64,000 bases of DNA from Hyphobacterium sp. CCMP332 (GCF_014323565.1 NZ_CP058669.1:558001-622000), one strand, 5' to 3'; positions 38,019 to 46,674 are shown, counted from the first letter of the stretch. Notes: generated from the sequence alone by a model not told the origin. Program-made: numbers and translations.

Positions 38019-38039
38019 GATTGGCAATCCTTGCCAATC
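38019..38039. promoter_or_regulatory. Inverted repeat upstream of parD, probable autoregulatory operator
   Basis: GATTGGCAA, three bases, TTGCCAATC: perfect 9-bp arms at 38019-38027 and 38031-38039, 36 bases upstream of the parD start and 18 bases after the end of purS. ParD proteins bind palindromes of this kind to repress their own operon. No T-run follows on the minus strand, so it is less likely to be a terminator of purS. Confidence 0.6.
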
Positions 38040-38057
38040 ACGAATTGGGGGCGCGTA

Positions 38058-38297
38058 TCAGGCCATCTCGATCGAGAAATTCTCGATAACTGGATTGGCC
38101 AGCAATTTCTTGCACATATCCTCGACACGGGTCTTCGCAGCCTCGGCATCGTCACCGGTAAGGTCCAGCTCGATCAGCTTGCCCTGACGCGCATTTTCAA
38201 CTTCGTCAAAGCCGAGATTCTTGAGGGCCCCGGCAACAGCGGCCCCTTGAGGGTCCAGAACGCCGGGCTTCAGATAAACGTGGATGCGCGCTTTCAC
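38058..38297 (-). CDS. purS: Phosphoribosylformylglycinamidine synthase subunit PurS
   Basis: Small structural subunit that joins PurL and PurQ. 79 residues, starting [20 protein letters not shown], with the typical [16 protein letters not shown] strand and the end [12 protein letters not shown]. Overlaps the purC stop by 4 bases. The next pur gene, purQ, lies 664 bases away across parDE, although PurS and PurQ are normally encoded next to each other. Confidence 0.95.
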   Translation of the reverse strand: MKARIHVYLKPGVLDPQGAAVAGALKNLGFDEVENARQGKLIELDLTGDDAEAAKTRVEDMCKKLLANPVIENFSIEMA

Positions 38298-39055
38298 TTC
38301 ATGACCTCTTCGATATTCGTGACGGTGCCCGATTCCCGGATCACGCCGAGGCGGCGGGCAACTTCAGTGTAGGCTTCGGTGACATTTCCCAGATCGCGGC
38401 GGAACCGGTCCTTGTCCATTTTCTCGTTGGTTTCGATATCCCACAGGCGGCAGCTGTCCGGGCTGATTTCATCGGCCAGCACAATCCGCATCATATCGCC
38501 TTCGAACAGACGGCCAAATTCGATCTTGAAATCGATCAGCTGAATGCCGACGGCGGCGAACATGCCGGTCAGAAAATCATTGATCCGCACAGTCAGCGCG
38601 ATCATGTCGTCCAGATCCTGCGGGCTGGCCCAGTTGAAGGCGGTGATGTGATCTTCTGTCACCAGCGGGTCGCCCAGCTCGTCCTTCTTGTAGCAATATT
38701 CGATGATCGAACGCGGCAGTTGGGTGCCTTCCTCGATCCCGAGACGCGTACAGATGGACCCGGCCGCGACATTACGGACAATCACTTCCAGCGGAATGAT
38801 CTCGACCTGACGCACCAATTGTTCGCGCATGTTCAGGCGGCGGATGAAGTGGGTGGGAATGCCCGCCCGCATCAACCCGATCATGATAAACTCGCTGATC
38901 CGGTTGTTCAGAACGCCCTTGCCTTCCAGCGTGGCCTTTTTCTGATTGTTGAAAGCGGTCGCATCATCCTTGAAATACTGGACAAGTGTGCCTGGCTCCG
39001 GCCCTTCGTAAAGGATCTTCGCCTTGCCTTCATAGATCATCTTGCGGCGTGCCAT
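38294..39055 (-). CDS. purC: SAICAR synthetase PurC
   Basis: Converts CAIR and aspartate to SAICAR in purine synthesis. 253 residues, with [20 protein letters not shown] at the N-terminus (ATP-binding loop), [13 protein letters not shown] near 95, and the C-terminal [34 protein letters not shown] region (about 168-201). First gene of the minus-strand run purC-purS-(parDE)-purQ-purL, divergent from the zeta-subunit gene across 202 bases. Confidence 0.97.
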   Translation of the reverse strand: MARRKMIYEGKAKILYEGPEPGTLVQYFKDDATAFNNQKKATLEGKGVLNNRISEFIMIGLMRAGIPTHFIRRLNMREQLVRQVEIIPLEVIVRNVAAGSICTRLGIEEGTQLPRSIIEYCYKKDELGDPLVTEDHITAFNWASPQDLDDMIALTVRINDFLTGMFAAVGIQLIDFKIEFGRLFEGDMMRIVLADEISPDSCRLWDIETNEKMDKDRFRRDLGNVTEAYTEVARRLGVIRESGTVTNIEEVMK

Positions 39056-39152
39056 CGCCTTGCTCCTCGCGCGGGACCAGAGGTCCGAAAAAGCAAACGG
39101 CCCCGAATCGATCCGCAGGGCCGCCTTAGACCTTCCTCTTTACTCTGCGCAG

Positions 39153-39169
39153 CGCATTGCTGCAATGCG
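39153..39169. promoter_or_regulatory. 17-base palindrome in the purC / zeta-subunit divergent region
   Basis: CGCATTGC-T-GCAATGCG, perfect 8-bp arms around one base, midway between the divergent starts (98 bases from the purC ATG, 89 from the other). Its CGC...GCG ends recall LacI/PurR-type operators, but no match to a known alphaproteobacterial purine operator is claimed. Confidence 0.45.
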
Positions 39170-39257
39170 GTGATGTGCGCCGTCTCGCATGATTGATTTA
39201 CGCGCCGGGCCAAGCTAACGGAGAGTCAGCACAACATGCATTTCGGAGGAGACGCGC

Positions 39258-39581
39258 ATGAGCGGGATGGACGATCGCGAAAAAGGTCTGGAGGGCGCTT
39301 ACGCTCACAGTCAGGAACTGGAATTCAAGGCGACGGTCCGCCGCAACAAGCTGTTGGGTCTCTGGGTTGCCGAGCAAATGGGCAAGACCGGTGAAGACGC
39401 CCAGAATTATGCCAAGGAAGTGGTGAAGGCGGACTTCGAGGAAGCCGGCCACGAGGACGTCTACCGCAAGGTCAAGGGTGATCTGGATGCGGCTGACGTG
39501 GACGTTTCCGAGCACGTCATCCGCACCAGAATGGACCAGCTGCTGGCGGAAGCCCGCGAACAGGTCATGAAAGAAGGCTAG
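39258..39581 (+). CDS. ATP synthase zeta-subunit family protein (DUF1476)
   Basis: 107 residues. The DUF1476 pattern is clear: DDREKGLEGAYAHSQELEFK at the N-terminus, LLGLWVAEQMG, and AKEVVKADFEEAG. In Paracoccus this protein is the zeta subunit that inhibits ATP hydrolysis by F1FO-ATPase through its N-terminus. GGAGGAG stands before the ATG. In many alphaproteobacteria this gene is next to purC, as here. Its stop overlaps the convergent DUF2892 gene by 4 bases. Confidence 0.9.
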   Translation: MSGMDDREKGLEGAYAHSQELEFKATVRRNKLLGLWVAEQMGKTGEDAQNYAKEVVKADFEEAGHEDVYRKVKGDLDAADVDVSEHVIRTRMDQLLAEAREQVMKEG

Positions 39582-39781
39582 GCGCCCACCTCGGTCTCTT
39601 TCAGCCCCATGGCCTTGAACACCATGGCGGCCGGACAAAATCCGGTGAAACTGGACTGGATTAAATTCAGTCCCACAAAGGTCGTGAGCGCCAGCCAGTA
39701 GGGGCTGAAGGCCCAGGCCAGTGCAAGCGACACTAATACCATCACGCCTGCAAACAGGGTTACAGCTCTGCCAATTGTCAT
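39578..39781 (-). CDS. DUF2892 (YgaP transmembrane-domain-like) protein
   Basis: 67 residues from the ATG at 39779-39781. Two membrane helices with the DUF2892 hallmarks: an N-terminal MTIGRAVTLFAGVMVL and the later FVGLNLIQSSFTGFCPAAMVF, the pattern fused to a rhodanese in E. coli YgaP. Here the rhodanese is a separate gene at the other end of the same four-gene operon. The cysteine in GFCPA is conserved in the family. One base separates it from the RND gene. Confidence 0.85.
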   Translation of the reverse strand: MTIGRAVTLFAGVMVLVSLALAWAFSPYWLALTTFVGLNLIQSSFTGFCPAAMVFKAMGLKETEVGA

Positions 39782-39782
39782 G

Positions 39783-42700
39783 TCAGTCTCCGTGGTTTGT
39801 GGTGGCCTCACTGGCCGCCGTTTCGGGGGAATAGGGCGCGTCGGCATCCTTGAAAATCACATAGATCGCCGGGATCACCAGCACGGTCAGTAGCGTCGAG
39901 GAGGCAAGGCCGAACAGAAGCGAAATCGCCAGCCCCTGGAAGATCGGATCTGTCAGGATCACGGAGGCCCCGATCATCGCCGCGAGCGCGGTCAGCAGGA
40001 TCGGCTTGAAGCGGATCGCGCCTGCCCGCAGCAGCGTGTCCCGCAAGGGTTCACCGGCTTCCGCGCCGTGGCGGATGAAATCCACCAGCAGAATCGAATT
40101 ACGGACGATAATCCCGGCCAGCGCGATAAATCCGATCATCGAGGTGGCGGTAAAGGCGGCCCCGAATATCCAGTGTCCGACCATGATGCCGATAAAGGTC
40201 AGCGGGATCGGAATGAGGATGATCAGCGGCACGCGGAAGGATCCGAACTGGGCCACGACCAGCACGTAGATACCCAGCAGCGCAACCATGAAGGCGGCGC
40301 CCATGTCGCGGAAGGTGACATAGGTGATTTCCCATTCGCCGTCCCAGAGCAGGGTGACATCGGCATCGCTCGCGGGTTGTCCGTAGAGGCTGATGGCCGG
40401 TTGCGGGACGGCATCGGTCCATTCGCGGCCATCCAGCGCATCAGCGACCGCCGCCATACCGTAAATGGGGGCTTCAAAATCACCCGCCAGCTCGCCCATT
40501 ACCATTTCCAGATAGCGGCCATCGCGGCGGAAAATCGGGTAGGACCCCACTTCCTCCGTGACCGTGACAACGTCACCCAGCTCGGCTATGGCGCGGGAGC
40601 CGGGCAGGGTATTGGCCGGTACCGGCGTCGACGCCAGCCGTTCATTCCAGACCCGTCCGCTATCGGGCAGCTGAACGGTAATCTCTACCGGATTGCGGCC
40701 TTCGCCACGATGGGAATAGCCCACCGGCATGCCATCAAACAGCGCGCGGATCGTGTCATAGACGTCCGATTGCTGAACCTGGAAGAATTCCAGACTTTCC
40801 TGATCAATCGCGATGCGAAGGCGCGGGCGCGGCGTACCGAAACTGTCATCGATATCGACAATATAGGGCACTTCGTTGAAGGCCGAGCGCACTTCCGTCG
40901 CGACTGCGCGGCGGGTATCCGCATCCGGCCCGTAAATTTCTGCCAGCAGTGTGGCAAGCACGGGCGGGCCCGGCGGGATTTCGGCGACCCGGATCACCGT
41001 GCCTTCCGGCACGTCGAGATCCGCCAGCAATTCCCGCGCTTCCAGCGCAATCTCGTGTGAGGACCGGTCGCGATGGTGTTTGGCCTCCAGATTGACCTGC
41101 AGATCGCCGAGTTCCGGCCGTTCGCGCAGGTAGTAATGGCGCACCAGCCCGTTGAAATTGAAGGGGGCGGCCGTCCCGGAATAGAGCTGGATCGACGTCG
41201 CCTCCGGCAGGGCGGCAAGCCGGTCTGCCGCTTCCATCAACACACGCTCGGTCCGCTCCAGCGTCGCGCCCTCCGGCAGATCGACGATGACCTGGAATTC
41301 CGATTTGTTGTCGAACGGCAGAAGCTTCACCGTCACGGCCCGGGTCACGAACAATGTCATGGACAGGGCGGTCAGGACGCCAACGATAATCAGAAGCGTC
41401 CAGGCGCTCGCGCGTGACTTGATGACCGGCGCGGCAACACGGCGGTAAATCCGCCCCAGAACGCCCTCACTGTTATGCGCATCATGGTCACCGCTGTGCT
41501 TGCGGCGGCCGGCAATCACTTTCATCAGCCACGGCGTCAGGATGACGGCCACGAAGAAGGAGAAAATCATCGCGGCTGACGCATTGATCGGGATCGGCGC
41601 CATGTAGGGGCCCATCAGGCCCGACACGAAGAGCATGGGCAGGAGCGCGGCAACAACGGTCAGGGTGGCGACAATGGTGGGGTTGCCAACTTCGGCGACG
41701 GCCTCGATGGCCGACTGGACCCGGCTTTTGCCTTGATCCATGGCCCAATGGCGCGCGATGTTTTCAATGACGACAATCGCGTCATCGACCAGAATGCCGA
41801 TGGAGAAAATCAGGGCGAAGAGCGAAACGCGATTGATCGTGAAACCCATCAGATTGGACGCGAACAACGTCAAAAGGATCGTGGTCGGAATCACGACGAG
41901 CACGACCAGACCTTCGCGCCAGCCGATAACGAAGGTCACCAGCAAGACGATGGAAATGGTCGCCAGAGCGAGGTGGAAGAGGAGCTCGTTGGCCTTTTCG
42001 TTGGCCGTCTCGCCATAATTGCGCGTGACCGTGACGTCCAGACCTTCCGGGATGAGATTCCCGCGCAGCAATTCCAGCCGTTCCAGAATGTGTTCGGACA
42101 CGACCACCGCGTTTGCGCCTTCGCGCTTGGCAATGGCGAGGGTGACGGCCGGCGCGCGGGTCCAGCCACTCTCATGGTCGTCACGCGTCAGATTCCAGGC
42201 ACGGGCATCGGCGGGTTCGGCCCCGATGACGACGTCGGCAACATCCCGCACATAGACCGGGCGGCCATCGCGGGTTGTCAAAAGCAGGAGGCCGATATCC
42301 GGCCCGCCCTGCAGGGTTTGCCCTGCAGCGATGGTGCGCGTCTGGTCCATGGCGCTGACATCGCCTGCCGGGAAGGAGCGGTTTGCTTCCGCCAGCCGTC
42401 CGGCCAGTTGTTGCAGGGTCACACCGTAGAGCGATAGCCGTTCGGGATCGGGCTCGATGCGGATCTGGTCCGCGCGCCCGCCGACGATATAGGTCTGACC
42501 CACATCTTCGACATTCATCAGCGCCGAGCGCAATTCCTCGGCAATATTGTAGATCGCATTGTCATCCCATCGCGCGGCGGCGTCCGGGGAGGGCGACAGT
42601 GTCAGCGAGACAATGGCGACATCGCTGATCCCGCGGCCCGCAATCAGGGGCTCGGGAATGCCAAGCGGCATTCGAGCGTAATTGGCGCGAATTTCTTCAT

Positions 42701-43040
42701 GCACGCGCAGGATGGCGTCATCGAAGTCGGTGCCGACCTCAAATCGCGCCGTGACCATAACCTGATCATCTTCGGTCTGGGAATAGACGTGCTCGACAGA
42801 CCGGATAGATCCGATGATCGCTTCAAGGGGTTCTGTGATCAGCTCCACGGCATCCGGCGCGCGCAGTCCGTCGGCCTGCACCATCACATCGACCATCGGC
42901 ACGGAAATCTGCGGTTCTTCCTCGCGCGGAATCGTCAGCAGGGCGATCAGCCCGACCGCGAGCGATGCCAGCAGTATCAGCGGCGACAGTGGCGAGTTGA
43001 TAAAGGCTCGCGTCAGATTTCCGGAAATACCCAGCTTCAT
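39783..43040 (-). CDS. RND-family efflux permease
   Basis: Proton-driven inner-membrane pump that works with an adaptor and an outer-membrane channel. 1085 residues. N-terminal helix, two large periplasmic loops and twelve membrane helices in the AcrB/MexF plan. The proton-relay helix 4 has SIGILVDDAIVVIENIARHW with the Asp-Asp pair intact. The IPREEEPQISVPMVDVMV opening is like a subgroup of uncharacterised RND pumps near HAE1. Its start overlaps the adaptor stop by 4 bases. No outer-membrane factor gene is in the operon. Substrate unknown; the context points to sulfur compounds. Confidence 0.93.
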   Translation of the reverse strand: MKLGISGNLTRAFINSPLSPLILLASLAVGLIALLTIPREEEPQISVPMVDVMVQADGLRAPDAVELITEPLEAIIGSIRSVEHVYSQTEDDQVMVTARFEVGTDFDDAILRVHEEIRANYARMPLGIPEPLIAGRGISDVAIVSLTLSPSPDAAARWDDNAIYNIAEELRSALMNVEDVGQTYIVGGRADQIRIEPDPERLSLYGVTLQQLAGRLAEANRSFPAGDVSAMDQTRTIAAGQTLQGGPDIGLLLLTTRDGRPVYVRDVADVVIGAEPADARAWNLTRDDHESGWTRAPAVTLAIAKREGANAVVVSEHILERLELLRGNLIPEGLDVTVTRNYGETANEKANELLFHLALATISIVLLVTFVIGWREGLVVLVVIPTTILLTLFASNLMGFTINRVSLFALIFSIGILVDDAIVVIENIARHWAMDQGKSRVQSAIEAVAEVGNPTIVATLTVVAALLPMLFVSGLMGPYMAPIPINASAAMIFSFFVAVILTPWLMKVIAGRRKHSGDHDAHNSEGVLGRIYRRVAAPVIKSRASAWTLLIIVGVLTALSMTLFVTRAVTVKLLPFDNKSEFQVIVDLPEGATLERTERVLMEAADRLAALPEATSIQLYSGTAAPFNFNGLVRHYYLRERPELGDLQVNLEAKHHRDRSSHEIALEARELLADLDVPEGTVIRVAEIPPGPPVLATLLAEIYGPDADTRRAVATEVRSAFNEVPYIVDIDDSFGTPRPRLRIAIDQESLEFFQVQQSDVYDTIRALFDGMPVGYSHRGEGRNPVEITVQLPDSGRVWNERLASTPVPANTLPGSRAIAELGDVVTVTEEVGSYPIFRRDGRYLEMVMGELAGDFEAPIYGMAAVADALDGREWTDAVPQPAISLYGQPASDADVTLLWDGEWEITYVTFRDMGAAFMVALLGIYVLVVAQFGSFRVPLIILIPIPLTFIGIMVGHWIFGAAFTATSMIGFIALAGIIVRNSILLVDFIRHGAEAGEPLRDTLLRAGAIRFKPILLTALAAMIGASVILTDPIFQGLAISLLFGLASSTLLTVLVIPAIYVIFKDADAPYSPETAASEATTNHGD

Positions 43041-43993
43041 GGCTGCACCAGAACGTCGCCCGCTAACAGACCGGAGAGAATTTCAATATCGGAGCCGCGG
43101 ACTTCCCCGCGCTGGATCACAACATCATGTGCGGCATCTCCGTCGCCCTGAACGCGCACATAATCAACGCCATAGCGGGTATCGATATATATATCGGGGA
43201 TGAATATCGTCTCGCGGCTATCAACCGCCACAAGCACCCGAACCCGCTCGCCGACGAAGAAGTCTCCCAGTCCGTCAACCAGTGCATCGGCCATGACGCG
43301 GCCCTCCTGAATGCGCGGATAGACCTGGCGAATAAAGCCGTTTGGCGCGACATCGCCGGTCAGGTCGGAGCCATCGACGCGAATGCTGTCACCTTCAGAG
43401 ATGGAACGTGCATGGCGTTCCGGCAGCATCAGGCGCAACACGTAAAGGTCGGACGCCACCGAGGCTATCATCTCGCCCGGCAGGACGACTGAGCCGGCCG
43501 TCACGGGTACATCCAGCACCCGCCCGGCCGTTGGCGCGAGGACATTGCCTTCGCGCGATTGCTGCACAATGACGGCACGTTCCTGCCGCGCGGACGCCAG
43601 CTGGTTTTCCAGCACATCAACCGCTGTCTGCGCTTCATCCAGCCGGGCTTGCGCAAAAATTCCGCGGTCAAACAGATCCTGTGCCCGGGCGAGGTCCGAC
43701 CGGGCCTGATCCAGCTGGGCGCTTAACGCGGCGGCTGTTGAGTTCACGGCGCCGATCTGCGGCCCGAGACGGTCGTCAACCACGATGGCGATAATATCAC
43801 CGGCCTCGACCGCATCGCCCTCATCAACGCGCAATTCACCGATCACGCCGCCAATACGGGCACGGGCGCTGACCACGTCGACGCTTTCAACGGTGGCGAA
43901 CACGGCCTTTTCGTCAGTCACGAGACTGGACTGGACCGTATGCGTTTCCGCTGATGTGGCCTGGAGAATGGCAAGGAGGAGAGATGCGAACAT
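43037..43993 (-). CDS. RND periplasmic adaptor (membrane fusion protein)
   Basis: 318 residues. Exported; the first 15 residues look like a signal peptide (LLLAILQATSAET). The lipoyl-like half motifs GVIGELRVDEGDAVEAGDII (about 48-67) and VLAPTAGRVLDVPVTAGSVV (about 154-173) flank an alpha-helical hairpin (about 80-145); a beta-barrel domain and a membrane-proximal domain follow. It lacks a lipobox. Sits between the rhodanese and the RND permease, 5 bases after the rhodanese stop. Confidence 0.92.
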   Translation of the reverse strand: MFASLLLAILQATSAETHTVQSSLVTDEKAVFATVESVDVVSARARIGGVIGELRVDEGDAVEAGDIIAIVVDDRLGPQIGAVNSTAAALSAQLDQARSDLARAQDLFDRGIFAQARLDEAQTAVDVLENQLASARQERAVIVQQSREGNVLAPTAGRVLDVPVTAGSVVLPGEMIASVASDLYVLRLMLPERHARSISEGDSIRVDGSDLTGDVAPNGFIRQVYPRIQEGRVMADALVDGLGDFFVGERVRVLVAVDSRETIFIPDIYIDTRYGVDYVRVQGDGDAAHDVVIQRGEVRGSDIEILSGLLAGDVLVQP

Positions 43994-43998
43994 GAGCC

Positions 43999-44355
43999 TC
44001 AGCCTTTCTGCGGATCGACCAGACGGCCGGTTGCGGGATCAACGGCAACGGTCGGCAGACCGGCGGACTTCCAGCCCATGATGCCGGACGCCATGTGTTT
44101 GGTGATGGGCACACCGGCTTGCGCACACCGGGCCAGCGCATCGCCGGAACGTTTGGCCGATCCACAATGCAGTATGACGTCGCGCGTGGCGTCAATCGGC
44201 AGCGCCTTGGGATCAAAAGTCGAGAGCGGATGGAGCAGGGCACCGTGAATACGCTCGGCGGCAAACTCCGCTGGCTCGCGCACATCAATCAGAATCGCTT
44301 CGCCTTTTTCCAGAGCTTCGGCCGCGGCTTTCGGGCTGATTTCCTGTGCAGACAT
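43999..44355 (-). CDS. Rhodanese-like sulfurtransferase
   Basis: 118 residues from the ATG at 44353-44355. Single rhodanese domain with the CDC25-like LIDVREPAEFAAERIHGA (about 23-40) and the active-site loop HCGSAKRSG with catalytic Cys64. No membrane helix, so it is the soluble half of a YgaP-like protein. Its promoter region is shared with the divergent BigR-type regulator gene. A role in handling persulfide made during sulfide oxidation is the likely reading of the context. Confidence 0.9.
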   Translation of the reverse strand: MSAQEISPKAAAEALEKGEAILIDVREPAEFAAERIHGALLHPLSTFDPKALPIDATRDVILHCGSAKRSGDALARCAQAGVPITKHMASGIMGWKSAGLPTVAVDPATGRLVDPQKG

Positions 44356-44383
44356 GGGTATCTCCGTTACCAGAACTATATAA

Positions 44384-44420
44384 TTGACATCTAAATAAGC
44401 AATTGCTACATTAGTGTCAA
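44384..44420. promoter_or_regulatory. Divergent promoter with inverted TTGACA boxes, probable BigR/SqrR operator
   Basis: TTGACA on the plus strand (44384-44389), 17 bases, then TACATT (44407-44412): a good promoter for the regulator and sqr. TTGACA also reads on the minus strand (44420-44415), toward the rhodanese operon. Together TTGACATCTAA and TTAGTGTCAA form an imperfect inverted repeat that would suit a dimeric ArsR-family repressor blocking both directions. AT-rich as such operators usually are. Confidence 0.6.
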
Positions 44421-44436
44421 CTAATAAAGGTGAGAA

Positions 44437-44772
44437 ATGAGTTCCATTGCTGATCCATCCATTCGCGAGCTTCAGGAACAGGCGGGCGATGCAGCTGCTT
44501 TCCTGAAGCTGATCGCGAACGAAAAACGCTTGCTGATTCTGTGCCGCCTGGCCTTGGGCGAGGCGACGGTCGCCGAGCTGACCACGATTGCGAACCTGTC
44601 CCAGTCGGCCATGTCCCAGCATCTCGCCAAGATGCGGCAGGACGGGCTGGTTCGGGGCCGCAAGGACGGCTTGCAGGTCTTTTATTCCATCGCCGATCAG
44701 CGCTGCATCGGCCTTTTGCACCATCTGAAGTCTGAATTCTGTACTGCGGTCGATGAGGTCGCGGGCAATTAA
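44437..44772 (+). CDS. bigR: ArsR-family sulfide/persulfide-responsive repressor (BigR/SqrR type)
   Basis: 111 residues. Winged-helix ArsR domain with the recognition helix region NLSQSAMSQHLAKMRQDGLV (about 53-72). Three cysteines: Cys36 in LLILCRLALGE, Cys90 and Cys102 in SEFCTAV. The spacing Cys36-Cys102 (66 residues) equals that of Cys41-Cys107 in SqrR of Rhodobacter, the pair that forms a polysulfide bridge and releases DNA. Predicted repressor of both the divergent rhodanese-RND operon and of sqr, 35 bases downstream. Confidence 0.88.
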   Translation: MSSIADPSIRELQEQAGDAAAFLKLIANEKRLLILCRLALGEATVAELTTIANLSQSAMSQHLAKMRQDGLVRGRKDGLQVFYSIADQRCIGLLHHLKSEFCTAVDEVAGN

Positions 44773-44807
44773 AGAGCCGGGACATTCCGGCCTCACGGGA
44801 GGAAATC

Positions 44808-46091
44808 ATGACACATGTAGCTATTCTCGGCGCCGGTCTGGGCGGCGTGCCCATGGCACTGGAGGCGCGCAAGGAGCTGCGCAAGGAAGACAAGGTCACC
44901 GTCATCAGCGATTCCGCGACCTTTCATTTCACGCCGTCCAATCCCTGGGTGGCTGTCGATTGGCGCAAGCCGGACGCCATCAAGGTCGATCTGGCGCCGA
45001 TGTTTGCGAAGAAGAAGATCGATTTCGTCCATTCGGCCGCCAAAAAGGTCCGGCCGGAACAGAACAATATCCTTCTGGCGAATGGCGAGACGGTTGACTA
45101 CGACTATCTGGTCATAGCCACGGGACCGGAGCTGGCCTTCGACGAGATCAAGGGGCTGGGACCGCATGGAGGGCATACGCAGTCGATCTGCCATGTCGAC
45201 CATGCCGCCGACTCCAAGCTGGTCTGGGACGATTTCGTCAAGGATCCGGGACCCATTGTCGTTGGCGCGGTCCAGGGCGCATCCTGCTTCGGCCCGGCCT
45301 ATGAATTCGCCATGATCATGGAAACCGACCTGCGCAAGCGCAAAATCCGCGACAAGGTGCCCATGACCTTCGTGACATCAGAACCCTATATCGGTCACCT
45401 CGGTCTGGACGGGGTGGGCGATACCAAGGGCCTGCTCGAAAGCGAGATGCGCAACCGGCACATCAAGTGGATCACGTCCGCGCGCGTCAAAAAGGTCGAG
45501 CCCGGCAAGATGATCGTCGAAGAAGTTGCCGAAGACGGATCTGTGAAGGAGACACATGAGCTGCCCTTCAAATACTCGATGATGCTGCCGGCCTTCCGGG
45601 GTATCGAGGCGGTTCGGGATATCGAGGGTCTGGTCAATCCGCGTGGCTTTGTCATCGCCGATCACACCCAGCAGAATCCCACATTCAAAAATGTTTTCTC
45701 CGTCGGGGTCTGCGTGGCTATCGCGCCGGTCGAAACCTATGCCGTGCCGGTGGGTGTGCCCAAGACCGGCTTCATGATCGAATCCATGGTGCATGCGGCC
45801 GCGAAAAACATCCGCGCTCTGATCGACGGCAAGGAGCCGCGCAACGAGGCGACCTGGAATGCCGTTTGTATCGCCGATTTCGGCGATGGCGGCGTGACCT
45901 TTGTCGCCATGCCGCAAATCCCGCCCCGCAATGTGAACTGGTCGGCTGATGGCGGCTGGGTCCATTTGGCGAAAGTCGCCTTCGAGAAATACTTCCTTGG
46001 TAAAATCAGGCGCGGCGTCGGCGAGCCATTCTATGAAAAGGCCGTCTTCGACATGCTGGGTGTGCACAAGGTCAAGCCGAAGGCGGACTAG
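44808..46091 (+). CDS. sqr: Sulfide:quinone oxidoreductase
   Basis: Membrane-associated flavoprotein that oxidises sulfide and passes electrons to quinone. 427 residues. N-terminal FAD motif VAILGAGLGGVPMALE, and cysteines at 128 (QSICHVDH), 160 (GASCFGP), 302 and 354 (NAVCIADFGDGG). The 128/160/354 trio corresponds to the catalytic Cys128/160/356 of the Acidithiobacillus enzyme. Quinone-side helices near the C-terminus (VHLAKVAFEKYFLGK) are present. Co-transcribed with the BigR/SqrR-type regulator. Confidence 0.94.
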   Translation: MTHVAILGAGLGGVPMALEARKELRKEDKVTVISDSATFHFTPSNPWVAVDWRKPDAIKVDLAPMFAKKKIDFVHSAAKKVRPEQNNILLANGETVDYDYLVIATGPELAFDEIKGLGPHGGHTQSICHVDHAADSKLVWDDFVKDPGPIVVGAVQGASCFGPAYEFAMIMETDLRKRKIRDKVPMTFVTSEPYIGHLGLDGVGDTKGLLESEMRNRHIKWITSARVKKVEPGKMIVEEVAEDGSVKETHELPFKYSMMLPAFRGIEAVRDIEGLVNPRGFVIADHTQQNPTFKNVFSVGVCVAIAPVETYAVPVGVPKTGFMIESMVHAAAKNIRALIDGKEPRNEATWNAVCIADFGDGGVTFVAMPQIPPRNVNWSADGGWVHLAKVAFEKYFLGKIRRGVGEPFYEKAVFDMLGVHKVKPKAD

Positions 46092-46113
46092 TCGGTCATA
46101 ATTCGCCGGCCCC

Positions 46114-46674
46114 TCACGCGTCATCCTCCGGTTTGACAAGCCCGGGCAGGCCATCAATAGACTCGGCGTTCGAGGCATATCGCCGAGCGCGCCAGTCCTC
46201 GTCGCTGCGATGGGCGTTGGTCCGGACCAGTTGATCGCGTTCATCGGCAAAGTCGTAGAACGGCACGCCCCAGCCACAGGAATCCTGGATGCGGGTTATG
46301 TCTGCCGTGATGATGGCGCGCGCCTTCGGAAAGTCCGGAAACTGCGCCAGCGCGTCCGCAAAGCCGGGATCGTCAAAACAGATCGCTTCACCCTTGCCGT
46401 AGAGCCGCAGAATGTTGGCTTTTCCCTCAAAGGCACAGAACATGAAGGTGATGCGGCTATTCTGGCGCAGATGCGCGACGGTCTCTATGCCCGACCCGCC
46501 CAGATCGAGATAGGCGACTCTGTTCGGGCCCAGAATGCGGAAGCTGTCATACCCCTTGGGCGAGACATTCACATGGCCATCGTTGCCCGATGGCGCGGTG
46601 GCGACGAAGAACATTTTCTGGGCTTTGATGAAGTCGGCGATCCGGGCGTCAATATGATCGTAGAGCTTCGCCAA
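46114..46674 (-). CDS. Pyridoxamine 5'-phosphate oxidase-fold flavoprotein
   Basis: 186 residues of the split-barrel FMN-binding fold, with FFVATAPSGNDGHVNVSPKGYD (about 22-43) and VAYLDLGGSGIETVAHLRQN (about 53-72), typical of a group of uncharacterised PNPOx-like proteins. Substrate unknown; F420 or FMN binding possible. Convergent with sqr (22 bases) and 17 bases downstream of purB on the same strand, so possibly co-transcribed with purB. Confidence 0.83.
   Translation of the reverse strand: MAKLYDHIDARIADFIKAQKMFFVATAPSGNDGHVNVSPKGYDSFRILGPNRVAYLDLGGSGIETVAHLRQNSRITFMFCAFEGKANILRLYGKGEAICFDDPGFADALAQFPDFPKARAIITADITRIQDSCGWGVPFYDFADERDQLVRTNAHRSDEDWRARRYASNAESIDGLPGLVKPEDDA

Noticed and set aside
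39074-39086. GGACC-AGA-GGTCC palindrome before purC as terminator or operator
   Set aside because: Only 5-bp arms and no T-run; too short to support.
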